NCBI GenBank assembly: GCA_016937855.1
Contig: JAFGVU010000019.1
Location: 1 to 40,077 of the forward strand
Reading direction: 5' to 3'
Source of the DNA: Bacteroidales bacterium
GTDB lineage: Bacteria > Bacteroidota > Bacteroidia > Bacteroidales > ML635J-15
DNA: 40,077 nt
The position numbers and the translations under genes are program-made. Shown here in pieces: positions 1 to 8,562 of the stretch; the first letter of the stretch is position 1; the number at the start of each line of letters is the position of its first letter. Below the pieces are notes generated by a model. That model searched no databases. It was not told the origin of the DNA and worked only from the letters and a program-made list of their open reading frames with translations.

Positions 1-90
1 GCCTCAAAGCCTCGCGCTGAGCTGAGTCGAAGTGTGAAGTGTGCCAGACTTTTTAGCTACGCTGAGGACTGCGTCGTTCAGTAGCCCCTA
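1..90. repeat. GC-rich intergenic segment with imperfect stem-loop (REP-like candidate)
   Basis: This segment is about 56% G+C, by counting, in an otherwise strongly AT-rich window. It contains a short overlapping direct repeat (GCTGAGCTGAG, from base 16) and an imperfect hairpin. In the hairpin, GCTA (56-59) and CTGA (62-65) pair with TCAGTAGC (78-85), leaving two bulged bases. No open reading frame or RNA gene is recognisable. The composition break and stem-loop suggest a dispersed intergenic repeat, but only a genome-wide search for copies could confirm that. Confidence 0.35.
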
Positions 91-96
91 AATACT

Positions 97-132
97 TTTA
101 GTATATGACAAAAATTTTAGTCATGTACTAAA
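97..132. repeat. 13-bp inverted repeat downstream of trpS
   Basis: The arms TTTAGTATATGAC (97-109) and GTCATGTACTAAA (120-132) are complementary apart from one G-T wobble. The 10-base spacer itself contains AAAATTTT. The element lies about 65 bp beyond the trpS stop. It could stabilise or end the minus-strand transcript, but there is no clear U-tract beyond it on that strand, so I do not call it an intrinsic terminator. Confidence 0.5.
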
Positions 133-195
133 CTAAATACTAATTATTTTAAATACTAAGGTTTAAAATTTACTACTTAATCGTGGTTTAAGGGA

Positions 196-1191
196 CTAGT
201 AAAATTTTCTTATTCCTATTATTTCTCTAACTTCCTGAAGAGTTTTAACGGCGCTTGCTCGAGCTTTTTCTGCGCCCATTCTTGCAACTTTGCTTATGTA
301 ATCCGTGTTCGAGTCTATTTCTTGTATTCGTTTATTAATTGGTGCAATAAGCTTGATAACATCTTCGGCAAGTTGTTTTTTGAGGTCTCCATAACGAATT
401 TCGCATGAATTGTATTTCTCTTTGAAATACTCAACAGTGTCTTTGCTCGAAACTATGTCCAAAATAGAAAATAGATTTTTTACCGATTCTGACATTTGTG
501 AGTTTGGCTCTGTAGGGCCACTATCGGTAACTGCACGCATAATTTTTTTGCGAATTGTTTTTTCGTCATCGGCAAGGAATATTCCATTTCCTTCTGATTT
601 TCCCATTTTGCCTGTTCCATCAAGTCCCGGGATTTTAATTAGTTCTTTGCCAAAATTATATGCAACGGGTTCTTTAAAATAATCGACACTATACATATTA
701 TTAAACCTACGTGCAAATTTGCGTGCCATTTCCAGATTTTGTTCTTGGTCTTTTCCAACAGGAACTTTATCGGCATGATGTACAACAATATCTGCGGCCA
801 TCAGTACGGGATAAGTTAGTAAGCCGGCATTTACATTTTCTGGCTGTTTTCTGGCTTTTTCCTTAAATGATGTTGTTCTTTCCAATTCGCCTAGATATGC
901 ATTCATATTTAATAGTAAATATAACTCTGCAATTTCAGGCACATCGCTTTGTATATAAAGTGTCGAAACCTCAGGATCTAAACCGGCTGCAAGGTATTCT
1001 ACTAAAACCTGACGAACGCTTTTATGTAAATCGGCAGGAGTGGGGTGTGTTGTTAGCGAATGAAAATCAGCAATAAAGAAAAAGCAATTGCTGTCGTGCT
1101 GCATTTTTACAAAGTTTTGAACTGCTCCCAAATAATTGCCGAGATGCAGATTTCCTGTCGATCTTATTCCGCTTAATACTATTTCTCTCAT
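196..1191 (-). CDS. trpS: Tryptophan--tRNA ligase
   Basis: A class I aminoacyl-tRNA synthetase that charges tRNA-Trp in the cytoplasm. The 331-residue length is normal for bacterial TrpS. The HIGH-type signature is GNLHLGNY (residues 13-20) and the KMSKS-type loop is KMGKS (195-199), a tolerated variant. The central AADIVVHHADKVPVGKDQ block is also typical of the family. It starts with ATG and ends with TAG. It is the last gene of a minus-strand run, with only 8 bp separating it from the upstream protease gene, so it is probably co-transcribed with it. No good intrinsic terminator follows; a GC-rich stem-loop and an inverted repeat lie beyond the stop. Identification is secure. Confidence 0.95.
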   Translation of the reverse strand: MREIVLSGIRSTGNLHLGNYLGAVQNFVKMQHDSNCFFFIADFHSLTTHPTPADLHKSVRQVLVEYLAAGLDPEVSTLYIQSDVPEIAELYLLLNMNAYLGELERTTSFKEKARKQPENVNAGLLTYPVLMAADIVVHHADKVPVGKDQEQNLEMARKFARRFNNMYSVDYFKEPVAYNFGKELIKIPGLDGTGKMGKSEGNGIFLADDEKTIRKKIMRAVTDSGPTEPNSQMSESVKNLFSILDIVSSKDTVEYFKEKYNSCEIRYGDLKKQLAEDVIKLIAPINKRIQEIDSNTDYISKVARMGAEKARASAVKTLQEVREIIGIRKFY

Positions 1192-1199
1192 ATTTTTAT

Positions 1200-2897
1200 T
1201 TAATTTTTGGGCTGTAATAAACTATTGTATTCTTCATCATTCTTTATAATCTCAATAGCTTGTTTAATTTCTTTATCATTTTTAATTCCGTAAATAATTG
1301 CACCTTTTTCAAAGTAATATTTTAGTACAATTTCTTGCTCAAGAAGCTCGATAATTTCATCACGAAATAGTCGGAGGTCTTTGTCTTTGTCGTGAGCAAA
1401 TTTTTGTCTAAGAATTTCCAATTCAGGTTCGGCTGTCTCAAAATATTTTTCTTGTTTAGACGACTCTATAAGTTGATTTAGGTTTTCTTCGGTTTGTGTC
1501 TGATAGTCAAAATCTTTGTCTTTAAGGAAATCTACAAGATTATCAAAATCCTTATCAGATAGAGAAAACTCTTCAACCGGCGAGATTGTTTTGTTTTTAA
1601 ATTTAAAGTAATTTGAATAATCAAAAATAAGATCTTTTAGTATTAGTGAAGTGGATATTTTGCTTAATCGTTCTATTTCTACTTCGATATCGGGAGTTAC
1701 CCCTCCACCATCAAACACTTTACGACCGTTTTTAGTCTTAAACTCTGAAATTAGCGAGTCGGGTATGTTCCCAACACTTCCGTCCTCGTTTCGATGAGAA
1801 TAATCCAGAGCTTGGATGCATCTACCACTAGGGATATAATATTTTGCAGTGGTTACTTTTAATATTCCGTTGTAACTTAGGTCTCTGGTTGTTTGAACCA
1901 AACCTTTACCAAAAGTTCTTTGACCGATAACAATTCCTCTGTCGAGATCCTGAATACATCCGGCAACAATTTCTGATGCTGAAGCAGACGAACTGTTTAC
2001 AATCACAACAATTTTTATTTGTTTATCTATAGGTTCTGCAGATGCTTTGTATTCTTTGTCCCACTGAGCAACTTTGCCTTTAGTGCTGACAATAAGCTCT
2101 CCTTTGTCAACAAATAAGTTGCATATTTTTACGGCTTCAATTAAAAGTCCGCCCGGGTTTCCTCTTAAATCTAACACTAAAGAATGTATATTTTTATCAT
2201 TTTTAAGTTCCATAAAGGCATCTTTTACTTCCGAAGCAGCGGTATTTGTAAAACTGCTTAATGAAATATATCCAATGTTTTCTTCAATTATTCCGTAATA
2301 TGGAACTGAGTTTCGTTTTATTTCTTCTCTTGTAATTTCTATTTCAATTGGTTTATCGGAGCCAATTCTCTCTATAAGTATTTTTAGTTTAGTGTTTGGC
2401 TCGCCTCTTAAAAGCTCCGAAACCTGTTCGCTAGGCATATCTTTAGTAGATTTCCCGTCAATTTCAAGAATAATGTCACCGGCAATTAATCCTCCTTTAA
2501 TGGCCGGGCTGTTTTCGTATGGCTGATAAATAACGGTATAATCGCCTTTTTTACGAATAACAGCACCAATTCCACCATATTGTCCGGTTGTCATAAATTT
2601 TATGTCTTCAATCTGAGATTCAGGAATATAAACAGTATATGGATCAAGACTTTTTAGCATTGCATCAATGCCTGTTTTAATTATATCGCCTGGAATTATC
2701 GGGTCAACATAGTAAAGGTTTAGTTCTTTATAAAGTGTATAAAAAATATCTAGGTTTTTTACTGTTTCAAAATTATTGTCAGTTGTCTGGCTGTCTTTTC
2801 TTAGTGTAAAAGACATAAATAAAAACATAAATATAGCCAGAAATGTTGCCGTATATTGTTTATTAGTATTAGAGAATATTTTCATTTTTTTCATCAT
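1200..2897 (-). CDS. S41 family C-terminal processing peptidase (Ctp/Prc-like)
   Basis: A periplasmic serine protease with a Ser-Lys dyad. An N-terminal membrane segment/signal anchor (about residues 14-32) is followed by a PDZ domain (about 105-190) and the S41 catalytic core. The core shows LRGNPGG (245-250) and SSSASASEIVAG. Ser306 and Lys331 (RTFGKGLVQ) have the 25-residue spacing of the family dyad. The 565-residue length fits Bacteroidota Ctp proteins. Three ATGs are possible (2897, 2894, 2885), and all lie inside the 3' end of rnpA, giving an overlap of 17-29 bp that suggests translational coupling. The substrate is unknown; family members trim C-termini of envelope proteins. Confidence 0.9.
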   Translation of the reverse strand: MMKKMKIFSNTNKQYTATFLAIFMFLFMSFTLRKDSQTTDNNFETVKNLDIFYTLYKELNLYYVDPIIPGDIIKTGIDAMLKSLDPYTVYIPESQIEDIKFMTTGQYGGIGAVIRKKGDYTVIYQPYENSPAIKGGLIAGDIILEIDGKSTKDMPSEQVSELLRGEPNTKLKILIERIGSDKPIEIEITREEIKRNSVPYYGIIEENIGYISLSSFTNTAASEVKDAFMELKNDKNIHSLVLDLRGNPGGLLIEAVKICNLFVDKGELIVSTKGKVAQWDKEYKASAEPIDKQIKIVVIVNSSSASASEIVAGCIQDLDRGIVIGQRTFGKGLVQTTRDLSYNGILKVTTAKYYIPSGRCIQALDYSHRNEDGSVGNIPDSLISEFKTKNGRKVFDGGGVTPDIEVEIERLSKISTSLILKDLIFDYSNYFKFKNKTISPVEEFSLSDKDFDNLVDFLKDKDFDYQTQTEENLNQLIESSKQEKYFETAEPELEILRQKFAHDKDKDLRLFRDEIIELLEQEIVLKYYFEKGAIIYGIKNDKEIKQAIEIIKNDEEYNSLLQPKN

Positions 2898-3288
2898 TTT
2901 TTATTTTTTCATAAATACTTTGTAAAGATAGAACTATTTTATTTTCTATGATATTGTATTTTTCAATCTTATTTGAGTAATAAACAAAACCAATAAGGAT
3001 TTCGATATTTTTATCAGAACACAACTGTTTTAATTGGTTAAGATTGATTCTGATAGCTTCTTTTATCCGTCTTTTAATCAGATTTCTTTTATTGGCTTTT
3101 GATATTTGTTTTTTGGGGATAGAAATGAATAGTTTTATTCCATTTGTATTGCTTTCTGGTTTACTTAGGTAAATAATTTTTAATGGATTATTGCTAAAGC
3201 GTATCCCATTTTCGAATAAAAATTGTATTTCTGTTTTATGTTTTAAGAAAAACTTTCGGTTTAAACTATTATTTGTTATTTGAGACAT
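2869..3288 (-). CDS. rnpA: Ribonuclease P protein component
   Basis: The small basic protein subunit of RNase P, which assists the RNA subunit in maturing tRNA 5' ends. It has 139 residues, within the family range. The diagnostic basic helix KRNLIKRRIKEAIR lies at residues 67-80, preceded by the usual beta-strand segment GIKLFISIPKK. It lies in an operon with hemD upstream and overlaps the S41 protease gene downstream. There is no rpmH beside it, unlike the classical rpmH-rnpA arrangement of other phyla. I believe the hemD-rnpA-ctp order is common in Bacteroidota (from memory). Confidence 0.93.
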   Translation of the reverse strand: MSQITNNSLNRKFFLKHKTEIQFLFENGIRFSNNPLKIIYLSKPESNTNGIKLFISIPKKQISKANKRNLIKRRIKEAIRINLNQLKQLCSDKNIEILIGFVYYSNKIEKYNIIENKIVLSLQSIYEKIKNDEKNENIL

Positions 3289-3304
3289 TAATACTCACTC
3301 CTTG

Positions 3305-4045
3305 CTACTTTTGAGCCTTAATAAACTGTTCCAAAGCAGCTGTCATTGATGGAGCATTTGTTACCGGAGCTTTTATGTCGAGGCGCAAGCTATGTGTCTC
3401 GACGGCTTTTGCCGTTGCAGGGCCAAATGTAGCTATTTTTGTGCCATTTTGGTGAAAATCAGGAAAGTTTTGCATAAGTGATGCTACTCCGGCTGGGCTA
3501 AAAAATACCAGAACATCATAATTAACATCTTTTAAGTCTGATAGATCGGCAGATACCGTACGATATAAAATTGCTTTAGTATAATCGATGTTAGCTTTGG
3601 AGAGCTTGCTTGGTATTTCTTGCTTGTGAATATCACTCAATGGTACAAGAAATTTCTCATCAGGGTTTTTGATGATAAGATCCATTAAATCGTCAAAGCT
3701 ACCATTGCCATAAAATATTTTTCTTTTACGATAAACAACATATTTTTGTAAATAAAATGCTATCGATTCCGAAATACAGAAATACTTCCAAGAATCGATA
3801 ATCGTAATTTTTAATTCTTCGCAAATCCTAAAAAAATGATCAACAGCTGTCCTACTATTAAAAATAATTGCAGTATGAGAACAGATATCTACCCGTGTTT
3901 GTCTGAATTCTTTAACAGAAACACCCTCAACTTGTACAAAAGGACGAAAATCGATCTTTAAATTGTATTTTTTTGCCAAATCAAAATAAGGAGATTTGTC
4001 TGTCGCCGGTTTGGGTTGTGAAACAAGAATGCTTTTTATTTTCAT
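3305..4045 (-). CDS. hemD: Uroporphyrinogen-III synthase
   Basis: Cyclises hydroxymethylbilane to uroporphyrinogen III in tetrapyrrole/heme synthesis. HemD is poorly conserved. The identification rests on the 246-residue length, the two-lobed alpha/beta pattern, and family-like segments: ILVSQPKP near the N-terminus, VLVFFSPAGVASL, and TKIATFGPATAKAV in the C-terminal lobe. It sits in the minus-strand run after the DUF4271 gene (14-bp gap) and before rnpA (16-bp gap), a neighbourhood that supports the call. No other heme-biosynthesis gene is in the window. Confidence 0.85.
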   Translation of the reverse strand: MKIKSILVSQPKPATDKSPYFDLAKKYNLKIDFRPFVQVEGVSVKEFRQTRVDICSHTAIIFNSRTAVDHFFRICEELKITIIDSWKYFCISESIAFYLQKYVVYRKRKIFYGNGSFDDLMDLIIKNPDEKFLVPLSDIHKQEIPSKLSKANIDYTKAILYRTVSADLSDLKDVNYDVLVFFSPAGVASLMQNFPDFHQNGTKIATFGPATAKAVETHSLRLDIKAPVTNAPSMTAALEQFIKAQK

Positions 4046-4059
4046 TCTTAAAAGAGTTT

Positions 4060-4785
4060 TTAGTTAACAAATCGTTCAAAATTTCCTACAATCCTAATTA
4101 AAATGAGGATCGGTAAAATTTCTAAAGTGCAAAAGTACAAAATCGAGTAATGATTAAAAAATTTTATTTTAATTGTTTGTCGCCAATATGTATAAAAATT
4201 GTATAAAACCACTATTGCAATTGTGGATAACATGCTGTAAATCAGGATTATACGCATTGTTTCGCCTACAAAAGGAACAAAAATAAAAATCGGAAAATTT
4301 ATTATTCCGTAAATACGGATTGAATAAAAAAAGCTACTGAGGTAATTCTTTGAGAAATTCGACAAATCTAGTATCCAACCAAAATAACTGTAAACAGCCC
4401 ATTTTAGAACTAAAACTAGTAGTACAAAGCTTAAAATACTAAGAAATAGCACCCAATGGTTTACTAAAAAACTATCGTTATTAAACATTGGGTAATAGTT
4501 TATTATGGTAAAAATACCTGTTACTAAACTAAGTAGGGCAGCTATTAGTATGTACAAATCGGCTTGTTTAAAAGCAGAATTCGATTCCTTAAATGATGAT
4601 CGTAGGTTATCTTGCTTTAGAGCAACATAGAATAGATTTTGATAATATCCGGAAAAAAGAACTTTAATAATAATATATGTTGTAAACAAAAGGATTGATA
4701 CGCCCATAACATAATATTGTGCATAATCTGTTTGTTTCTCAATTACAGGCAAAAGATAGTTAGCATTTAAATATAATAAATGCAT
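4060..4785 (-). CDS. DUF4271 integral membrane protein
   Basis: A 241-residue protein with about six hydrophobic helices (roughly residues 22-46, 76-96, 107-130, 155-176, 178-200 and 212-235) and no cleavable signal sequence, so it is predicted to sit in the inner membrane. It resembles the DUF4271 family usually found next to hemD in Bacteroidota; this match is from memory of sequence pattern and context. No catalytic motif is visible. The gene lies 5 bp after the coiled-coil protein gene and 14 bp before hemD, so it is almost certainly in the same transcript. Function is unknown. Confidence 0.75.
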   Translation of the reverse strand: MHLLYLNANYLLPVIEKQTDYAQYYVMGVSILLFTTYIIIKVLFSGYYQNLFYVALKQDNLRSSFKESNSAFKQADLYILIAALLSLVTGIFTIINYYPMFNNDSFLVNHWVLFLSILSFVLLVLVLKWAVYSYFGWILDLSNFSKNYLSSFFYSIRIYGIINFPIFIFVPFVGETMRIILIYSMLSTIAIVVLYNFYTYWRQTIKIKFFNHYSILYFCTLEILPILILIRIVGNFERFVN

Positions 4786-4790
4786 AATTC

Positions 4791-5699
4791 TTATTTTTCA
4801 ATTGTGAAAAAGCTTTGACCAACTTTTTCTCCATCCATATAAAGCTCTACAGTATATTTACCCAAAATAACTGTTTCGGTAATATCATAATAAATCACTA
4901 CCGCTAAATCCTGATTATTGTAAATGATGTCTCTATAAGCAGAATAAGCCATTTGTTTTTCTCGAAACTCAAAAGTTTGACCCTGTGTCATGGCATATCC
5001 ATCGGGTCTAACAATTCGCATATAGACTCTTCTGGAACCACTTGTAGCAAGGTCGTTGGCAACCAGATTAAACGATACTTTAACCTTTTCTATTCTGCTC
5101 GACTTTTCAGTTTCTTTTCCTCTTCGGTTTAAAAATCCAATTTGAATATTAGATGTTTTAATTACACTGGCGGTTTCGATGGTTGATTCTAACTCTGTGT
5201 TCTTTTCTACAACAACGTCCATTTCTGATTTTATTCGATTATGGTCGTCTTTAACCTGAATGTTTTCGGCAATTAATACTTTATTTAATTGGTCTAAACT
5301 ATCAATCTGATAAACATAATGGCGCATTATACTACGAAGAGATGTTAGCTCTTTTTCATATTTTTGTTGGATACTATAGCTATAGTTTTTTACATTTTCC
5401 AGCTCCTCTATCAGTACCATAATGTGCTCTTTTTCTCTTTGAATTTCAGAATTCAAACTATCGTTTGTAGTTTCGAGCATACTATAATCGTCATAAAGCA
5501 GATTTAACTCTTTCTTTAGATTGTCTTTTTCCTTAGTAACATCCTGATTTTTTACAATAACCAAATCGTTTCTTTTGGATAAATCAATAAGCATATATCC
5601 CATAATCGCAATAGCAACAAGCATTATCGAAACCAATGCTATAAGAATTTTGGTGGTTACTTCTTTTTTATTTTTGTTAATTTGGCTTGTGTCGTTCAT
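4791..5699 (-). CDS. Conserved single-pass membrane protein with coiled coil
   Basis: I do not recognise a named function. The 302-residue protein has a short charged N-terminus and one transmembrane helix (about residues 17-39). A long heptad-rich coiled coil follows (about 45-180) and then a beta-rich C-terminal domain (about 185-302) containing RRVYMRIVRPDGYAM. The C-terminal domain probably faces the periplasm. It is the first gene of the minus-strand run to trpS and starts at an ATG just behind a TAATTTTG -7 box. An envelope-organising or scaffold role is only an inference from topology. Confidence 0.75.
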   Translation of the reverse strand: MNDTSQINKNKKEVTTKILIALVSIMLVAIAIMGYMLIDLSKRNDLVIVKNQDVTKEKDNLKKELNLLYDDYSMLETTNDSLNSEIQREKEHIMVLIEELENVKNYSYSIQQKYEKELTSLRSIMRHYVYQIDSLDQLNKVLIAENIQVKDDHNRIKSEMDVVVEKNTELESTIETASVIKTSNIQIGFLNRRGKETEKSSRIEKVKVSFNLVANDLATSGSRRVYMRIVRPDGYAMTQGQTFEFREKQMAYSAYRDIIYNNQDLAVVIYYDITETVILGKYTVELYMDGEKVGQSFFTIEK

Positions 5700-5718
5700 A
5701 TAGATATAAATTTTGATG

Positions 5719-5726
5719 CAAAATTA
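5719..5726 (-). promoter_or_regulatory. Candidate -7 box for the coiled-coil/DUF4271/hemD/rnpA/ctp/trpS run
   Basis: On the minus strand this reads TAATTTTG, a full match to the Bacteroidota -7 consensus TAnnTTTG, about 20 bp upstream of the ATG at 5699. No TTTG -33 box is seen at the expected distance. It would give a leader of only about a dozen bases. Confidence 0.42.
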
Positions 5727-5757
5727 TAAAAATTGAGTCTAATTAAAATAAAAACTC

Positions 5758-5765
5758 TATTTTTG
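5758..5765 (+). promoter_or_regulatory. Candidate -7 box for the MBL hydrolase gene
   Basis: TATTTTTG matches the Bacteroidota -7 consensus TAnnTTTG and lies 21 bp upstream of the ATG at 5787. Only a weak ATTG (5732-5735) stands near the -33 position. A transcript starting here would begin after the TTG codon at 5733, which supports the ATG at 5787 as the true start. Confidence 0.45.
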
Positions 5766-5786
5766 ATTAAAAATTGTTTAAAAAAG

Positions 5787-6629
5787 ATGAAGACCTTTTT
5801 AATAGAAACGCCTGTTTTTAAGATTGATGGTGGAGCTTTTTTTGGCGTTGTTCCCAAAATGATATGGAAAAACAAGTATCCATCGGACGAAAATAATATG
5901 TGCAATGCTGCTTGTAGGTCAATCTTAATTAAAGAAAGCGGAAGGCTAATACTAATTGATAATGGTATTGGTGAAAAAGACGACAGTGGAGTGCAAGATG
6001 GATATTTTGTTGATTTTTCTGAAAATCTCGAACAGAATCTTAAAAAATATGGATATGATCCGGAGGATGTAACTGATGTTGTATTAACTCATTTGCATTT
6101 TGATCATTGTGGAGGTACAACCAAAACCGATTTAGTTACCGGTAAAACTATCCCTGCTTTTCCAAATGCAAACTATTATATTTCTCAAGCCCAGTGGGAT
6201 AATGCATTAAAACCGAATTATCGCGAAAAATCTTCATACCATAAAGAAAAGTTCGAATTTTTGAAAGACACAAATAAATTAAGATTGGTAAAGCAAGATT
6301 TGTTTCTAACACCAAATGTGCATTTGCGCATTTTTAACGGGCACACACCCGGCCTGATGCTTCCGGTCGTGAAAGTTGGAGAGAAAACATTTTTCTTTGC
6401 AGGAGATTTAATCCCGGCTATGGCTTCTATTCCACTAGCATGGGTTTCGGCATACGATCTTTTCCCGCTAACTAGTATAGAGGAGAAGCAGCAAATACTT
6501 ACTGAGGCAGAACAAAAGTCTTGGATTATGGTTTTTCAGCATGATTATTATACAGAATGTTGTGAATTAGTATCAACGCCAAAAGGGATTAGAGGAGGTG
6601 AAACATTTAAATTTGACGAGTTGTTTTAA
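5787..6629 (+). CDS. MBL-fold metallo-hydrolase
   Basis: A metallo-beta-lactamase-fold hydrolase of 280 residues with a complete metal-binding set. HLHFDH covers residues 102-107 (H102, H104, D106, H107), and NGHTPG (H186), AGDL (D207) and FQHD (H252) follow. No signal peptide is visible, so it is probably cytoplasmic. The reading frame stays open upstream to a TTG at 5733. I chose the ATG at 5787 because it gives a standard N-terminus and lies just behind a good -7 box. The stop overlaps the ATG of the next gene (TAATG), implying translational coupling. The substrate cannot be deduced; relatives include lactonases, thioesterases and phosphodiesterases. Confidence 0.88.
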   Translation: MKTFLIETPVFKIDGGAFFGVVPKMIWKNKYPSDENNMCNAACRSILIKESGRLILIDNGIGEKDDSGVQDGYFVDFSENLEQNLKKYGYDPEDVTDVVLTHLHFDHCGGTTKTDLVTGKTIPAFPNANYYISQAQWDNALKPNYREKSSYHKEKFEFLKDTNKLRLVKQDLFLTPNVHLRIFNGHTPGLMLPVVKVGEKTFFFAGDLIPAMASIPLAWVSAYDLFPLTSIEEKQQILTEAEQKSWIMVFQHDYYTECCELVSTPKGIRGGETFKFDELF

Positions 6630-6994
6630 TGAAGAATAGATTATTAATATTAATAAGTATAGCGGTTGCTTTTGTTGTTTCATGTAGCGATGATTATACC
6701 TACAATGTAACTCAAAAGCGCTTAATAGACAACACTTGGCAGATAAACACTTATGTCGATTATTCTCAAAACAACACTGTCGATATCCGTACTGCAAAAT
6801 ATTTTTTTAAAGACAAAGGGGATTTAATAAAAATATACGACAATAATGACACAGTTTTTTCCACATGGAGTCTTAGCCAAAATTCTCTTTTTTTGACGAT
6901 TGGGGGAAATACATTTAGAATCACCGAATTAACAAACAAGGTAATGTCGTTAAGATATGGTGAAGTTGAAATGTTTTTTATTACAGTAGATTAG
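6629..6994 (+). CDS. Small lipoprotein, lipocalin-like size
   Basis: A 121-residue protein with a lipoprotein signal peptide; the predicted lipidated cysteine is C19 in FVVSCS. The mature part resembles small Bacteroidota lipoproteins of the lipocalin-like type in having an early NTWQI segment, alternating beta strands and a short C-terminal strand. No enzyme motif is seen. Its ATG overlaps the stop of the MBL gene by one base, so it is co-translated. Its last 14 bases overlap the 3' end of the oppositely oriented GH3-like gene. Function is unknown. Confidence 0.7.
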   Translation: MKNRLLILISIAVAFVVSCSDDYTYNVTQKRLIDNTWQINTYVDYSQNNTVDIRTAKYFFKDKGDLIKIYDNNDTVFSTWSLSQNSLFLTIGGNTFRITELTNKVMSLRYGEVEMFFITVD

Positions 6995-8513
6995 GTTTAG
7001 AATTAAGCTCTAATAGTTGATCAATATACTCCCGATTGTTAGAAAGACGTGGGATTTTATGCTGCCCACCTAATTTTCCTTTATTTTTTAACCATTGATA
7101 AAAAGTACCATTTTTAAGTATATGGTATTGAGGAAATCCTAGAGTAAGATCTTTATATCTTTTAGCGTCGTAGTCTGAATTTATTTCTCGAAGTTTAGAG
7201 TCTAATAATTCAACAAATGTTCTAATTTCTTTTGGTTCAACAATAAATTCAAATAGCCATTCGTGAACTCCTTGCGGATTTTTATCAAAAAACATTGGCG
7301 CCGCAGTATATTCTCTTATTCGGGCACCGGTCTTTTCACAAGCAAAACTAATCGCTTGATGAGCATTGTCAATTATTAGCTCCTCCCCAAAAGCATTAAT
7401 AAAATGTCTGGTTCGGCCGGTTATTTTAAATTTATATGGATTTCGCGAAGTAAACATCACGGTATCACCGATGAGATATCGCCAAAGACCTCCATTTGTT
7501 GAAATAAGCATGGCATAATTAATATCTGTTCTAACTTCTGACAGTGGTATTGCATTGCTCTTGCCTGCTAAATAGTCGGAGAGCTCAATAAATTCATAAT
7601 ATATTCCATAATCAAGCATTAGCAACAAATCGTTTTTTCTTTGTTCAAACTCGTCTTGAATGCCAAAAAACCCTTCACTGGCATTATATGTCTCCAAATA
7701 TGTCATTATTTCGGAGGGGATTAACTCTTCATACATACTTCGATAAGGCAAAAAGCTAACTCCACCGTGTATAAACAACTCAAGATTAGGCCATACCTCT
7801 AAGATATTACTTTTGCCTGTAAAATCAAGTATTCTATTCAATAATACTAATAGCCATGATGGAACACCAACAAGGTTAGTTACATTTTTATTTGTAGTAG
7901 TATTAACGATTTTATCAAGTTTTTCGTCCCATTCTTCAATCAGCGAAATTTCTTCTTTTGGTAAACGATGAAAATATGTCCAAAACGGTAGATTTTTTAT
8001 TAAAACAGCCGACAAATCGCCATAATAAGAGTTTTCGCTGTTTATATTAATATTTGTACTTCCTCCAATTGCCAGAGTTTTTCCATTAAAGACTCCGGTT
8101 TCGGGATATTTGTCAGCATAAATAAGGTAAATGTCTTTGCCACTGCGGAAGTGACAATCTTCTAGGGATTCTTTGCTGATAGGAATAAACTTGCTTCTGT
8201 CTGCTGTTGTACCACTCGATTTTGCAAACCATTTTATCTCAGTGGGCCAGATAATATTTTGTTCGCCATTCATAACCCTCTCGATATATGGCTTAAATGA
8301 ATCGTAATCAAAAATCGGAACATTTGCTGAAAATTCATTATGCGAACGAATAGAGTCAAAATTGTGCGTTTTGCCAAATTCTGTTTCTCGAGCATAGTCA
8401 ATAAGGTCTTTTAAAACCCCTTCTTGTACTTCGACCGGATTTTTTCTAAAGTAATCTATTTGAGCAAGTCTGTTATAATTAATCAGACTAACGATTGAGT
8501 TTATCAATGACAT
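6981..8513 (-). CDS. GH3-family (auxin-responsive promoter-like) acyl-adenylating enzyme
   Basis: Bacterial GH3-like protein of 510 residues, in the ANL superfamily of acyl-adenylating enzymes. The phosphate-binding motif is AKSSGTTADRSKFIP, with SSGTT at residues 99-103. A later LISTNGGLWRYLIGDTV segment and the C-terminal GKLGGQHKIPRL are typical of the family. Plant GH3 enzymes conjugate amino acids to hormones; the bacterial substrates are not generally known. The frame extends to a TTG at 8531, but the ATG at 8513 (MSLINSIV) is the better start. The gene converges on the lipoprotein gene with a 14-bp overlap and diverges from cvpA. Confidence 0.87.
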   Translation of the reverse strand: MSLINSIVSLINYNRLAQIDYFRKNPVEVQEGVLKDLIDYARETEFGKTHNFDSIRSHNEFSANVPIFDYDSFKPYIERVMNGEQNIIWPTEIKWFAKSSGTTADRSKFIPISKESLEDCHFRSGKDIYLIYADKYPETGVFNGKTLAIGGSTNININSENSYYGDLSAVLIKNLPFWTYFHRLPKEEISLIEEWDEKLDKIVNTTTNKNVTNLVGVPSWLLVLLNRILDFTGKSNILEVWPNLELFIHGGVSFLPYRSMYEELIPSEIMTYLETYNASEGFFGIQDEFEQRKNDLLLMLDYGIYYEFIELSDYLAGKSNAIPLSEVRTDINYAMLISTNGGLWRYLIGDTVMFTSRNPYKFKITGRTRHFINAFGEELIIDNAHQAISFACEKTGARIREYTAAPMFFDKNPQGVHEWLFEFIVEPKEIRTFVELLDSKLREINSDYDAKRYKDLTLGFPQYHILKNGTFYQWLKNKGKLGGQHKIPRLSNNREYIDQLLELNSKPNLL

Positions 8514-8562
8514 ATTACAGCAAATTAACAAAAAAAAACTATTTTTAGCAAAATTTTCTTTT

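Noticed and set aside
5733-5786. Upstream TTG start for the MBL hydrolase, extending it by 18 residues.
   Set aside because: The extension is Lys/Leu-rich without family likeness and overlaps the predicted promoter; the ATG at 5787 is better.
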